Shown here in pieces: positions 1 to 12,403 of a stretch of DNA of 64,000 nucleotides; position 1 is the stretch's first letter; the number at the start of each line of letters is the position of its first letter. This stretch comes from Callipepla californica brunnescens (lineage: Eukaryota; Chordata; Aves; Galliformes; Odontophoridae): the NCBI GenBank assembly GCA_023055505.1, contig JALIRH010000007.1, positions 13,643,773-13,707,772 on the forward strand, given 5' to 3'. The position numbers and the translations under genes are program-made. Below the pieces are notes generated by a model that ran no database searches, was not told the origin of the DNA, and saw only the letters and a program-made list of their open reading frames with translations.

Positions 1-3000
1 TATTTTAGTCTGGTATTAAAGTAAATGAAACTACCCTGCAAGCAGACAGCAGATCTCTCTCACATAATTAGCTCTGCCACGAGCTCCAGCACAAATTCTG
101 ACGTGCTTCTGCGTTCAGCATTTTTCCCTCAGCAAAGAATGGTAGGCCAGGAGCTTCTTCCTAGCTACTCCATGACTGTGTGTTTAAAGGTTTTTCTTTT
201 GATCAAAACTGACCAAAGAACTCTGATTTTTTCTTTTGTGCTTGAGCCCTCCGGTGCTTAATCTGTTAAACCAAAGATAAGTGTCCACTGAATACCATTG
301 CATGGTCTTATCAAAAAACAACACAGGCCAGAACACGTTCTTCTGTGTACTTTTAAAGGCAGGAGTAGACTTATGAATTACTGCCTCATGGGGCAGGTGG
401 GCTTTGAGGATGGAGCTGCAGATGGAGCTGTTGCTGGGCAGAAATGTTCTTTACTGGTGTGGGAAAGTCTCTCCAATCACTAAGCAGGGAACTTATGCAG
501 ACAGATTTCAACTTCAGCTATAGACAGACAAACTTTAGCTTCACAAATATATCTGAAGTGTTATTCAGGTAGGCTGTGCAGCTATTCCTGAAATGGTCAT
601 TTCATATCTGCACTACTGTCATTGAAGAGGAACCATCATCAAGAAAACAACAACAGTTAACAACATTTTAAGTTTGAAAGACAATACTGAAACAGACATA
701 TTTAAAGGTTTTACCATGCTCTCCTTTAGGAATCTGATAGATTTTTCAGTGGTCGTATCTGACAAAATCAGTAGAATAATAATGATTGAAAAAAAGATTA
801 AAATGACTGAAAAAACTCAAGACCCAGTCTGAACTAAACTTAGTTTTTACTAGAAGAATATGCTAAGTCTAGTTAAAATGTCTTCAGGAATTATATGTAT
901 TCAGTATCCCGATTTGAAAGGTAGACAGAAAATGGTACTAAGATAACAGGATAATTAAAACCAAATCATAAGTTCAAAATAGTCAAATACAGTGGTTTTG
1001 CCCAAGGAACACCTAAAACACTTTGTCAAAATTGTGAGAGGACATAGATTCAGTATCTAAAACATTAATTCTAAATTTGTCTTTATGTGACCTGAGACAA
1101 AAGTTTGCATCATTAAGAATTTATCTCCCTGAGACTGTCCTTTAGCATTAAGGTCAAGTGACACAGGACAGAAATCACTTTAGGTGGCTATTCCTCAAGA
1201 CCAGTCACTGTCCTGCAATTATATTCCATACCTGGAAGTTGTTTGATAGAGAAATTGTTGGCCCAGCTTAAAGCAATGCCAGAAAATGTTCTCATAATTC
1301 AACATGTTCAGCTTCCAGTGCCCAGGAATGTTCTCTGGCACTGCTCAATCTGTTAACATGGATATAGCCCAAAGCTTTTTGCTGTAGACAGTCAGAATGA
1401 CACCTGAGACATGACTTGCAATAGATAAGCAGTATATTCAGAGGTGAAAAATAACACAAATAAAGAAGAAGATGATGGATAAAAGGAAATAAGAAAGTAC
1501 TTAGAAATTTTTTTTTTGTTTTTTGTTTTTTGTTTTTTTTCTGGACAGATCACTGAAAGAAAACGCTGCTTGATTTTATTTAATCTAAAAATTTTGAAAC
1601 AAATAATACATTTAGAACTATCACTATCATCAGCGCAGGTGCAATTGTTTTACTGATGTGCTCAACAGCTTTTGAGACAGCTTTTCCCAAGTAGAGTGTC
1701 TTGTTATTGTCACAAAACTCTAGAGCTTCATAGATTCCAGCTGAGGCACCACTGGGAAAGGCAACTCTGATCTATTACTCCGATGGCTTTGTGCCTGTCC
1801 ATTGTTCTACTTTCCAAGTTCAAACAATATGGACCATCTCTTTTCAAATTTTCAACATCATTTAATGGATGTATCCTTTCAACAGAATAATAGACCAGTA
1901 AAGCTTTAATTCTTAAGTGATTAACCTTTTTTTTTTTTTTTTAAGCCAGATTTCCTTCTTGCTTATAGGATTGTGATTTTTTTTTTTTTACAATTTTTTG
2001 TTTGTAGAGCAAGCAGCTCATAATTTATTCCCAATTATCAGATGATTTCCCTGCTTTAATTATCTCTGGCAGCTCATAATTCCAGCTTTGGGAAATGTCT
2101 CTTTTCAAAGCACTTATTACCTACTTTTCTGTCTTGGAATTTATTGCGCTTAACATAGCAAGAGTAATAAAATTAATAATTTGCTCTTACACTATCAGTA
2201 TTTTTACTAATATGACCACTTACTCTCTCAAAATGAGATTTGACTTTATTAAAAATATAATCACAGACCTGTTGTGTAACATATTCTGAAATTCCAAGGA
2301 TAGTTAACTGCTGGCCACATCACATTTTTACTAACATGTAATTCCTATTGTTTTGCTCATACAGTGTATTTTTCCTTAGTCATTAGGCAGACATTTACAG
2401 AACTGCTCACCTTATTTTACAGAGTAAAGTTTCAAAACACAAATAAAACTCTAGCTTGTTCTTTATTTTCTAAGGCACAGATCCTTAAACTTCTAAGCTT
2501 ATTTGTGGTAAAAAGAGTTACTTTTACGAACAATATTTCCTATATATATAATAGAGCATTAATTTTAACATTCCAATAATTGATTAGCTTGATTTCATTG
2601 AGTGACTAACTTCATTTCATTCCCAAGACACGTTTGCTGGCTGCAGGAAAGGAAGAAATGAGCCTAGATCAAAGTTGATGTTCCACTGATATTTAACATG
2701 AGATTGAGTTTAGAAAGAAAATTTCTCTTATTTCCAGTTTACATATTTAGGGAAGCTAAGTGTATCTGCTTAATTATTTGGACTTGCTTAATATTTGATA
2801 TAGAGCTCATCCCTGTTGCCATTACAGTAAAATCTTTGTAATTTCTATTGACTTCATAACAATTGTATTGACACATAATATATAATTTTTCTTCTTTTTG
2901 TGTGATTCTCTACTTTTGATCCATGAACACTGCTGTTAAGTGCTACCGATATGGAAATATTTACGCCTGTTTTTATTTTGTTTTTTCTTCCCCCCAGTTT

Positions 3001-3213
3001 ATAGACTAAAAATATGTGAAAATGATAAAGAAAACTTTTTTTTGTACCTATAAGTTATGGTTGACTATACAGAAAGGAATTCGAATGAAATCTAAATCAC
3101 AATTTGATATTCACTGTTTTGGCAAATCACTGCAATAAATAATAATAGTAAGGTGAGTAGGAACATGTACACTGTCTATCACCATAGATATTACCTAAGT
3201 TCAAATAACATGG
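1..3213. other. Unique AT-rich sequence, no gene seen
   Basis: No repeat family, RNA gene or convincing exon is visible here. Short open frames (for example 25-261, 2095-2289 and 2364-2579) have no recognisable domain and are the length expected by chance in AT-rich DNA. Homopolymer-like tracts occur: an interrupted T/TTTTTTG tract near 1507-1541 and T runs near 1928-1943 and 1978-1990. They resemble ordinary low-complexity sequence. The stretch could be intergenic or intronic. Confidence 0.6.
1507..1541. repeat. T-rich low-complexity tract (TTTTTTG-like)
   Basis: Runs of six to eight T are separated by single G residues. This is simple low-complexity DNA with no attached retroelement that I can recognise. 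Confidence 0.8.
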
Positions 3214-3747
3214 ATCACAGAATCACAGAATTGTAGGGGATGGAATGGACCTCTGGAAATCATCTAGTCCAACCCTGCCAAAGCAGCTCCCTAGCCCAGG
3301 TTGCACAGGTAGGCATCCAGGCGGGTCTTGAATATCTCCAGAGAAGGAGACTCCACCACCTCTCTGTGCAGCCTGTGCCAGTGCTCCGTCACTGCACTGT
3401 GAAGAAGTTCCCACACACATTTGTGCGGAACTTACTATGCCTCAGTTTGTGGCCATTTCCCCTTGTCCTATCACCACACACTGCTGAGAAGAGTCCGGCC
3501 TCGTCCTTTTGCCTCCCTCTCCTTAGACATTTATAGATGTGGATCGGATCCCCTCTGAGTCTTCTGTTTTCAAGGCTGAACACACCCAGGTCTCTCAGCC
3601 TTTCCTCATAAGAGAGGTGCTCCACACTTTGTCATCTTTGTAGCACTCGACTGGACTCTTTTGAGGAGATCCCTGTCTTTTTTGTACCAGGGAGCCCAGA
3701 ACTGGATACAACTCTCCAGGTGAGGCCTAACCTAGGGCAGGAATCAC
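3214..3747 (-). mobile_element. CR1 LINE fragment, 3' end, minus strand
   Basis: The plus strand begins with the reverse complement of an avian CR1 tail (ATCACAGAATCACAGAATTGTAG) and continues through the typical antisense 3'UTR and end of ORF2 (...CATCTAGTCCAACCCTGCC..., ...CCCCTTGTCCTATCACC...). Translated on the minus strand it contains the CR1 C-terminal signature around '[21 protein letters not shown]'-like residues, broken by frameshifts and stops. The 3' end is intact at 3214. The 5' end is truncated near 3747, the usual result of incomplete reverse transcription. Divergence and frameshifts suggest an old, inactive copy. Confidence 0.93.
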
Positions 3748-4152
3748 TGGCAATATAAAATTTCAAATAGTTTAGAGGGAATAAAGTAAAACGCTCTCTG
3801 GGAAATCTGTGAAATGAAGGCAAAAAGAGGAACATTCTGACAGCTCCATCAGACCTGGAAGAGAGTAGGAAATTACATCCTATCTGTTAGATGAGTAAAC
3901 AAGGGATGTGAGGAAAAAGCGCATATTTTCATGTTATGTTTTTTTTTTTAATTATAATTTTTTGTTTTGTGTACTGTTTTTCTTTTCTCTGTGGAGGATT
4001 CAGAATTCTTGAGATTCTTTTCCATTTTAATTACATTATTATCTTGTCTAAAAATGGTACTGCCTACAGGTCTGGTTGCATTTTATGCTCTTCTTCTACA
4101 GAACAAGCAGACCAGCATAATTAATTTTTTGTTTGTTTGTTTGTTTTTTCAG
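3748..4152. other. Unique sequence before candidate exon
   Basis: AT-rich unique DNA. The last 25 bases are a TTTG-repeat and T-rich pyrimidine tract ending in CAG, which would serve as the 3' splice site of the candidate exon that follows. Confidence 0.5.
4128..4150. repeat. (TTTG)n / T-rich tract
   Basis: About four TTTG units followed by a T run. It immediately precedes a CAG and forms a polypyrimidine-like tract for the candidate exon downstream. Confidence 0.75.
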
Positions 4153-4212
4153 TGTAAATATGAGAGCCTAGCCCATAAATATCAAGATGCTGAAAGAATG
4201 CAAAAATTGCAG
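4153..4212 (+). CDS. Candidate internal coding exon, 60 nt, coiled-coil-like
   Basis: A pyrimidine-rich acceptor (…TTTTTTCAG) is followed by exactly 60 nt, then CAG|GTGCGT, a good donor. The segment is a multiple of three and in phase 0 encodes CKYESLAHKYQDAERMQKLQ: charged, helix-forming and with heptad-like spacing, as in coiled-coil proteins. The other two frames are less protein-like. The open frame also runs back through the acceptor, so openness alone is weak evidence. The strength lies in the two splice sites plus coding-like composition. I do not recognise the parent protein. If real, it belongs to a plus-strand gene with very long introns whose neighbouring exons lie outside or are too short to see. 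Confidence 0.4.
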
Positions 4213-5169
4213 GTGCGTCTGACTGATTCTAGTGTGCAATAAGAAAATATCATAAGCAATCCAGTTTGGAAGTGCAAGAATAGAGTGGCCAAAAAATAAT
4301 CCTGATGGAACTTCATTTAGATATTTAGAAAAATAAAAAAATCAGAAATATTCAGAATAAAATGTAAAATAATAGTGAGCTATAATCATAACCAGATGAG
4401 TGGTAATTACACTAATAGATTTGTACTTTTAATATATATATCTGTCTAACTGTGTCCTGGAAAGTCTCAGACTGCAATCTGTAATTCACTCCATAATGTC
4501 TGCTGGGTTGCTAGCTAGCTCCAATTCACATATTAATTCTTTGCAAATGTTTTTTAGAGCAATGTCTCAACATGATCAGTCTCAAAAAAGGCTTAGACTT
4601 CAAAGCACAACTTCTCTTTCCCTCTCACATACTCCAACTGGATGTTCTATTTTTTTTTTCTTGACTAAACAATGGGAAATACCTTTCTCACTGTGAGATT
4701 TACTGCTCCTTCCAAATATCTGACAGTTAACCTTGGAAATCATTTTATTGAAGAAGGATGTAAGAAAAGTTTGTGAAAGTTCTGGAACTCTGCTAATCTG
4801 GCAGCTAAAGGTTTCCAGTGCAGCCGTGCTTGGCCTTAGACTGAAAGAGTGGTAGTCCCTGTGAACACTAAACCAAAGATGAGACTGAATATTGAGGACA
4901 TTTACCGGCTTATCAGCCCAAGATACTCATACATGTGGGCTTGGTTTTTCCAGTGAATGTTTTATACTAGTTTTGTTGTAAAAAATGTTTCATACTCCTT
5001 TCTGTGCATTGAATATTTATGATATATGGTTGCTAACGCAGTTCAGGCAGATTTCCCTATCATTTTCCCATTTACTATGGTGCTCTCATACTGCTGTCCA
5101 ATTATGGATATCTTTATATCTACAAGCATTTCTGGCCCAGGGAATATTTATGGCATATATATATAATTG
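4213..5169. other. Unique AT-rich sequence
   Basis: Nothing recognisable apart from short TA runs near 4433-4442 and 5157-5166. It would be intron if the preceding candidate exon is real. Confidence 0.5.
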
Positions 5170-5290
5170 AATCATAGATTGGTTGGGGTTGGAAGGGACC
5201 TTTAAGATCATTTAGTTCCAACCCCTCATGCTATCGGGAGGGACAACTCCCTCTTAGACCACGTTGCTCAAAGCCCCATCCAACCTGGCA
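5170..5290 (-). mobile_element. CR1 3'UTR fragment, minus strand
   Basis: The reverse-complement CR1 tail (AATCATAGATTGGTTGGGGTTGG) is followed by …AGGGACCTTTAAGATCAT…TTCCAACCCC… and …TTGCTCAAAGCCCCATCCAACCTGGC, the standard antisense CR1 3' region. About 120 bp remain, 5'-truncated and non-coding. Confidence 0.92.
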
Positions 5291-8265
5291 AGAAGATGAT
5301 GTCTATGCACCTTACAAGGAGTCAACCAAATAGGTAAAGTGAAAACAGCTCTGTGCATAGTAGCAACATAAATAGAAGTAATACTTGGAGAACCTCCAGG
5401 TAAAGCTCCATAATTCCGACTGAGACATAGCATAACCTACACTGAGCACCAGATGTTTTTCTTGTGTAAACAGAGGCGCCCAGGAATGCCCCTCCTTGTG
5501 TGAAGGCTTTTCTGTCTCTGTGATGCAACTCTTCCAGAGGGAGGTAAATGAACAGAGAAAGCCATTTCTGAGTTCTTGGACATGAGAACTGTAGAACAGA
5601 AGCAACACTGCAAGAGTTCAAGTCTGTACCAGTTGGAGATCTGGATCACATATTTTAAATATCATTTGAGCTTTAAAACATATTTTCTCTATGCCGATCC
5701 AATGGTGCATGACATTACGAAAATCTGACTAATCAGTGAAGGATAAGGGGCTACATTAATTATAAGAATCACTTCTCATGATAGAATTTTAATGTTGGCA
5801 ATGAAACATGTTTGGTTTGGGAATAAAGAAGAAATGAACCTGATGGTAGGCTGATACCAATCGGCCAGTATTGACTACTAACCCCAGAATTTTTGCATAG
5901 AAACATTTGCGGTATGTTAGTAGTAACTCAACATGTGAATGCAGTATACAGTAAATTAGAAACAATCAAGCAACAAATGAGCAACTCCACCCTGACATGA
6001 ATTAAAATATTTAGTTCTCCTTGTTTTTCATATATTGAAGAAGTAGCATTCAAGAGTAGACATCTCATTTTTTAAAAAAGGGACAAAACAGAATAATTTA
6101 TATTAAAAAAATCCGGTACTAAATAAAATTAAACATTTGTGAAAAAAAAAAAAAAAAAACAACCAAAAAAAACAGATAAAACAGATAATTGATAATATGT
6201 TAGCTTAAAGAGAGCTGAGGAATGAAGATATCTGCATACTTCCAGATGCTTGACCATCTGTTTTTTTTTTTCTTCCGACCTGTTTGACTTTAGGTTTATA
6301 ACTTTTGGCTGAATCACTGCCATTGAGACTTTAATAGTAACAAATTCTGTAGCCACAGAGGACATGTTATGGTTTATGTTACGATTCTATGATTTACAAT
6401 AACACAATTAAGATAATGTTATTTACAACATGTCGTTGTAAATGATATTCTAAGCAGAAAAATGTCACTCCTGCTTGGAGATGTCAGAAGTGTAACACTT
6501 TGTGAAGCAGCACTTCCTCTGAAATTATACAATATTTTTATGATGGATAAAGTACTAAAATATCCTGGAATCAGCTCTAGTTGTAGGTTCAGTTCACATT
6601 AGAAATAACATCACTGTAATCATTCATAGTTGCAATCAGTAGCAATCCTTAACACTTACTTATAATGCTAGTCTGGAATTTCTTTTCACATCTAATAGCT
6701 AAAATAGTGTTTGCACCTAATGAAAAGTCCTTACATTTCTGCTAGTCTATAGAGTAAGATTTTTGCACAGACTTGTTGGCAAGAAATCTCTTTTTCTCTG
6801 TAAAGGATTGCCATGGATAATACCTTTCAAATCTACTCCAAGTATATGCTGCCAGAATGGCTTGGCTCCAAATGTTTTGCAAGTTGATGATTTCAAATGT
6901 TGCCAAAATGAATTCTAAAGTCTTCTCTTAGTAATATAGATCCAGCGTAGACAAACCTGTCAAAAATTTTAGCACATGTCCTCCTGCATGGCTTACTTTC
7001 TTAGAGGATGATGCATTGCTAAATCTTCAGTCAGCATAAATTAATCTAATACAACCATGAGGATTTTTGCCAGCTCTGATCTCGTGTCTAGTCAGTCCTT
7101 GGCCTGTCCAATGAAGCAACAGATAAGTTTGCCAAGTTGGACCAACTACCTTTATATGTATGCTTATGGTTAGATACGGTGCAAGAAACATGGGCCTATA
7201 GTACTGATCCAAAATGCACTGTTTGATGTCCCAGATAAAGAATCTTCCCTGCTATTAAAATTGATTCACTTAACTATTCCCTTCTCTTACACATGTACTC
7301 ATTTTTATTCACCCAATTCATGCAACCCAAAATAGCATTCTTTGTCATTATTTGTTCTGGATCTTGACCCAGCTTCTGAAGAAGTCAAAGGCTAACTCCC
7401 ACAGAGATGGAAGATTAGTGATCAAAAGCAAAAATACCAGGAGTACTTGCTCTTCACAGGGACATGCAGGAGATTATCACACAGCAACAGTAGTCACTAT
7501 GCAGAAGGGAATTTTTTTTCTGTGAAGGATGCAACTAGGATGTTTATCGGAGTTTTTTCATGTTACGTTCTGGAGTTATCATGCTTTTCCACTGCTAAAG
7601 GCCTTTTATTAACTGACTTCTTGCCAAGGAGGACTTTTTTTCCATATTAACTTGAAACTTTCCCTGGAAAATTTTTTTACTCCAAATCATGCCTGAATGT
7701 CTGTTTTTTTCCAGTCACTACCTGTTCAAGTTTTTTGTCCTTACTATTATATTTAAAGAAACAGCAACAACAACAAACAGATAAAAACAGGAAACAGTAA
7801 TGAATTTGGATTAGACCTACCAAACTTTTGTTTTCCCACCAAGACAGTAGTATTCTTCTGGAAAATTAAGTATACATCAGCACTGGACTCATAAATTGAA
7901 ACAAAAATTGTGTTCTGACTAAGATACTTTTTCAGAGAGTACTAGAATTTAGGTCTTAAAATCTAGGTAGCACACAACTCTGCTGCCATAAAGTAGAATA
8001 CTATTCTTCCAATATCATAAGAGTTTTCCTGTTGGATAGAGGCTTGGTTGGAAATTGAAGGGAATTGCCACAAGGTTATCCCATTTCAAACACTGAAACA
8101 CCATTTCAAAGACTGAATACTGGGAGAAAGATGACTCTTAAGAGGAAAAGTAAGTATGTTTCCTTGTCCAGACTTCCTATTTAAATTGGTTTACTCAGTT
8201 TCTTATTCACCTTTTAAAACTTGTCTTCCATGATCTTGTATTTGTGTTTCTCTACTTCTATTCTG
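5291..8265. other. Unique AT-rich sequence, no supported gene
   Basis: Overlapping minus-strand open frames near 5312-5649 (70-99 aa) show no motif. Three frames are open at once, which argues for chance. Poly-A-rich low complexity occurs at 6140-6172. A 20-bp near-tandem duplication (CCATTTCAAA[C/G]ACTGAA) lies near 8080-8118, and a strong but isolated donor (AAAA|GTAAGTATG) at about 8149 has no open upstream exon. Confidence 0.5.
6140..6172. repeat. A-rich tract
   Basis: About 18 consecutive A, then CAACC and eight more A. Low complexity, not clearly attached to a retrocopy. Confidence 0.8.
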
Positions 8266-8391
8266 AGGCTGATGCGGACTGCACCATGAGTAGCCTGATC
8301 TGGTGGGTGACCACCAGCCCATGGCAGTGGACTGGAACTAGATTATATTGAAGGTCTCTTCCAAACCAAGCCAATCTATGATTCTATGATA
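8266..8391 (+). mobile_element. CR1 3'UTR fragment, plus strand
   Basis: Sequence of the type …CCTGATCTGGTGGGTGACCACCAGCCCATGG…GGAACTAGATTATATTGAAGGTCTCTTCCAA… ends in CTATGATTCTATGATAG. This matches the CR1 3'UTR and octamer tail. It is a short 5'-truncated remnant. Confidence 0.9.
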
Positions 8392-9172
8392 GCACTTAAC
8401 ACATCGTATAGGTGAGCGTCTGTTGGTTGCCTTTGCTTGGTAGGAAGCTATACTTTTATCTTAAGGTACACAAAACCTAAAAATATAACAAAGAAACTAC
8501 GGAGATAGACACACATATATCAAAATTCTGACAGCTAAAAAACCACGATGTTTATTTATAGCTGGCAACATTTGGATTTCTGTTTTTCTCATTCTTATTT
8601 GTATAGTTCTTCAGCTCTGTGGAATACATGATTGTTCTCCATAATCTTGCAAACATACATTTCTAGTATATTCCTCGTAATGTAATGATTATTCCCTGTT
8701 ATTCATGGATATATACTTGTTACCATATTCTCCAGTAATTTATTGTTTTCTTTTTTGGGCATCAAGTAAAGGATTATTTTTGCCATGGAAGTACTCATTA
8801 CTAGAGAAATCTCTAAGGAAAGATTTTGCCTCATTCTCTCTCAACTTTACCATAATAAACAATCAGTGTAAATTTATTTCTTTGGATTCTGCTGTTTAAA
8901 AAGTGCTGCATTATTGTTTTTCTTTAAAGCTAAACTATTTAGTCTTTCTAATGCCAGTGGAAACGGAAACTGGTAACAGATGTACAATGACGTTTCACTT
9001 TGATTTTACTGGTTTGGGATTAAACAATTATTCTTTGATCTTAGTTCAAATTAATCTAAATGACAAATTTTTAATTGTTATTATTTTAATGTAGCTCCAT
9101 TATAATTTGTTGTCCATTAAGACATGTATACAAACAAACACATATGTACAAATCCCAGTTTCCTTATTATAG
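8392..9172. other. Unique AT-rich sequence
   Basis: No recognisable element. The short open frames at 8705-8899 and 8903-9094 have no known domain. Confidence 0.5.
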
Positions 9173-9424
9173 TCCATCATATTAGATGGAGAATATTTTG
9201 TTTTCTCAGGAGAGATTAAATTACATGATCTTGTAGAATATGGAGTGCAAAAGAACCTGGTAGATGATGTTCATGGGGAGAAAATTTATACTGACTATGA
9301 TGATCTTGAGGTTATTTTGGAACAGTCCTTCACCACTCATTGCTCACTGCTCCAACATATATCTACTCTAATTCTAGCTAAAAATGAAGTAAATGAAGTT
9401 AATAAGAAAATCAAATATATTTGA
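9173..9424 (+). other. 83-codon open frame without ATG; possible exon
   Basis: A frame open from a TAG at 9170 to a TGA at 9422 reads as mixed, acidic, protein-like sequence (for example DLVEYGVQKNLVDDVHGEK). A plausible acceptor, TTTTGTTTTCTCAG, precedes position 9210, so residues after that could be a terminal exon. No strong donor was found. The stop lies inside the palindrome at 9398-9437. Frames this long are expected by chance in 64 kb. Part of the segment (near 9290-9335) weakly resembles a decayed CR1 tail (GACTATGATGATCTTGAGG), which could also explain it. No family recognised. Confidence 0.2.
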
Positions 9425-9437
9425 TTTTCTTATTAAC
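9398..9437. repeat. Perfect 40-bp palindrome
   Basis: The 20-bp arm GTTAATAAGAAAATCAAATA is followed with no spacer by its exact reverse complement. The base flanking each side (A and A) breaks the symmetry. It can form a hairpin or cruciform. No transposon was recognised around it. Confidence 0.95.
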
Positions 9438-10766
9438 ATATCTTCATATGATGGAAGAAATTGTAATATTTTCATTAATATATAAGAATCTACCTTGGAG
9501 TCCTGTTTTTACAATTTTTATTTGCATTTTAATTTTTACAGCAATTTTGTTTGATCCAAAACATTTTCAGATTTTCGTTTCGGACTGAATCTTGGGAAGA
9601 TATTATGACACAGCAATATTAATGAATGGCATCCTGTATGAAAAAGTAGTGACCTGTTTGAGATTTAAAATATGTGTTTACAATCACTTTGCAGTAATTC
9701 TAAACAATAAGCTCAAAAAGGTGACAAATATATCCTTTTTAGAAGAAGTAATGCAAACAAAGTAGGATGTGAAGCTGTTCAGATTGTTATATTTTCTGAA
9801 ACCAGTAGTTCTCATGAATGTGGGAGACATTCTATGGTATCATTTGCATATGTTGTGTCAGAAACACTCTCATGGTTTGAGGGATAATCTTGTTTCACAT
9901 AGTACAAGGATGGGGGAGGAATTTTTAAGTTCAGTCAGTAAAATGACATTAACTACAGTGAATACACATGTGCAAACAAACACTAAGTCCTGTGTGAACT
10001 GATCTCCAGCTTCCTGTGGGAATAACATCTCCAATGGATTATATTTGAGCCCACTGAGAATCAGATGGGATGACAGCTGAGCTGGAAGCTATGCAAGAAT
10101 ACTGGCTGCCGTCTGGTTTCATATATGTTAGCAATACCTATACTTAGCCAGCTGTCTGGGGTAGAGACAGCAAAACTGGTATGAAAGATGGCAGTAAAAT
10201 GAGACTGATGTGTGATAGTTCCAGGCAATTGTAACATTATTGTCATGACCCTTACTGAAATTTGCATTATATATATATGACTTGTTTTATGGCTCAAGAA
10301 CTTTTTCATTTAATTTTTAGCATTATTTTGATGCCTTGTTTGTACATTTTTTGATAGGAAGGGAAATTCTTAATAGAAGAACCTCTTTCTCAGTAGGAAT
10401 TGCATGCACAGAGTAGAATTGCAGTTATGTACTGACCAATGTAATATGAAGCTTGGGCCAGATATCTGGCTCTCACTAGCATTTCTGCCTGTGAATGTAT
10501 GTTTAAAATAGTGTTACTATGTTTCTTCAGAATTGCTCTGTATGTAGGGGTAGTATGTGAACAGGCAAAACAAAAAGACTTTAACAAAAGCAATAGGGTG
10601 ATGTGTAAATCAGATTCCTTAGTTTCCTCAAAATTTTCTCACAACATAATGCTATTAAGATAACTAAAAATGATTTAGTGATGTGAAATGACAGTGGTGG
10701 TAACTTAAATTTCAAGAAACCAGAAGTTTAAAATAGGAGTCATGTTTTTATGTACTTTGATAACGC
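9438..10766. other. Unique AT-rich sequence
   Basis: No gene or repeat recognised. A 26-codon frame follows an acceptor-like TTTTTACAG at 9541, but this is within chance. Short open frames at 9769-10002 and 10061-10309 lack motifs. Confidence 0.5.
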
Positions 10767-10958
10767 TCTCCTGAGCTTTCTCTATTCCAGGCTGAACAGA
10801 TTCAGCCCTCTCAGTTTCTCTTCCTGTATCAAATGATCATTGTCTTCATTTGCTAGATTTCCTCTAATGTGCTTTTTTGTCCTGAGGGATTCAGAGCTGG
10901 ACCCAGCACTGGCCTTACTAGTGCTGAGTAGGGTTGAAGAGTCGCCTCCCTCAATCTC
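10767..10958 (-). mobile_element. CR1 ORF2 C-terminal fragment, minus strand
   Basis: The plus strand reads as diverged antisense CR1: …TTCTCTATTCCAGGCTGAACAGATTCAGCCCTCTCAG…, …CCAGCACTGGCCTTACTAGTGCTGAGTAG…, …CCTCCCTCAAT. The order corresponds to the end of the CR1 reverse-transcriptase ORF. Both ends are truncated and no frame is preserved. Confidence 0.85.
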
Positions 10959-12145
10959 AAGACATAATCGCATTTTAATTGAGTTAGCAAAGATGGACGT
11001 ATAAAGTTGAGTATTGTAAATATCCTTCTCTTAAGCCTGTGGAGTATTTGTTACTATCTTGTCATGGCCTTATAAAATAAGCAAGTAATGAGCAGCACGC
11101 TCTGTCTTAATAAGAAGAAACTGTTCTGGAAAGGAATGTAAAGAGAAGAAACATGATAGAAGTGCTGAAGTGGAGCAACTTCTGTAGGGATTATAATGTG
11201 TCTCCTTGCCCTCTTTCTTCTTTCCTCTGAAATTACATGAGATTTTGAATTATTATTACTATTTCTAGCTTGCCACAGTGAAATGAAATATGTAATTAAA
11301 ACATAAATAATGTAATAAATGCTTGCTTTCAACACTAATTCAAACAAATAACCTTCTTACAACTAAATTCTCACTCAGTCTTATTTCCTGGACAAAATTC
11401 TGCAGTCTCAACTACCTGCCCTTATTTGAATGTAGATATCTTATTTTCAGACTGCCAGTTGGCCAGTAACTCCTTCAGTACTGATTAGTTGTTCTTGTTT
11501 TCTCTGCAATTACCACAACATCTTAATTCAACGTATTTTAAGTGATCTCATGTTTTCTATGAAATATTAAAGTTGTTTGACTCTGGCAAATAAGTCCCGT
11601 ATTTATCAGGAATCATCAGAAATCACTGCTAATGGATAGCTTCTTAATTGATGAATGATTTTATATAATTCAATCTCCAATTCATCAGAGTGGACTAAAC
11701 AGTTTGAAATTTAACAGCTGACAATTGTAAAATAATCATTTATGCTAAAATATCCAGGATGTGAAAGAAAACAGAGTAGCTTGGCTGTATAAAATGTTGT
11801 GTGTGAAGAAGGAGGATTTCCTGGTAACATTTTTTTTGGCTTTTTCTGCTTTGTACATTGAATCAGTGGCACTTAATTCCATGTGTATTTTCCTTGAATA
11901 ACCTGAGAATGAGGGTGCCAAATGGAAAACTCTTCAAAGGTCTTGTTGATTTAGTTTAGGAATAAGTTCTGTGAATTACTTTGTGTGCTATTCAAAATCA
12001 AGTTATTTGTCATAATTACTTAGTAGCACTTTACAATGTGTTTTTAATTTACTGTCTCATTTTAACTGAACCTCCATTTTATATGTAACACATGGACAGT
12101 ATACAAACTCTGTATTTATTGCACAGACGTGGGGTACCTCAAATG

Positions 12146-12173
12146 TAAAATAAATAAATAAATAAATAAATAA
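12146..12173. repeat. (AAAT)n microsatellite
   Basis: About six consecutive AAAT/AATA units. Confidence 0.9.
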
Positions 12174-12403
12174 TTGAAATCTGTGTTTTCATTAAATACT
12201 AGTTATTGGTCTTTGCCTGAATAACTGAGATCAGACCTGTATTTGACTTTAAAACACAACATACCAAAAAAAAAAAAAAAGAAAGAAAAAACCCAACCCA
12301 AAAAACTCTTCTGCAAACAGATCTATGCTCAGTGCAGAAACATAATCTAACTTTAGCTGCAACAATAACTTGGATTAGACTCAAGAGCAGCCCCTTTTCT
12401 TAC

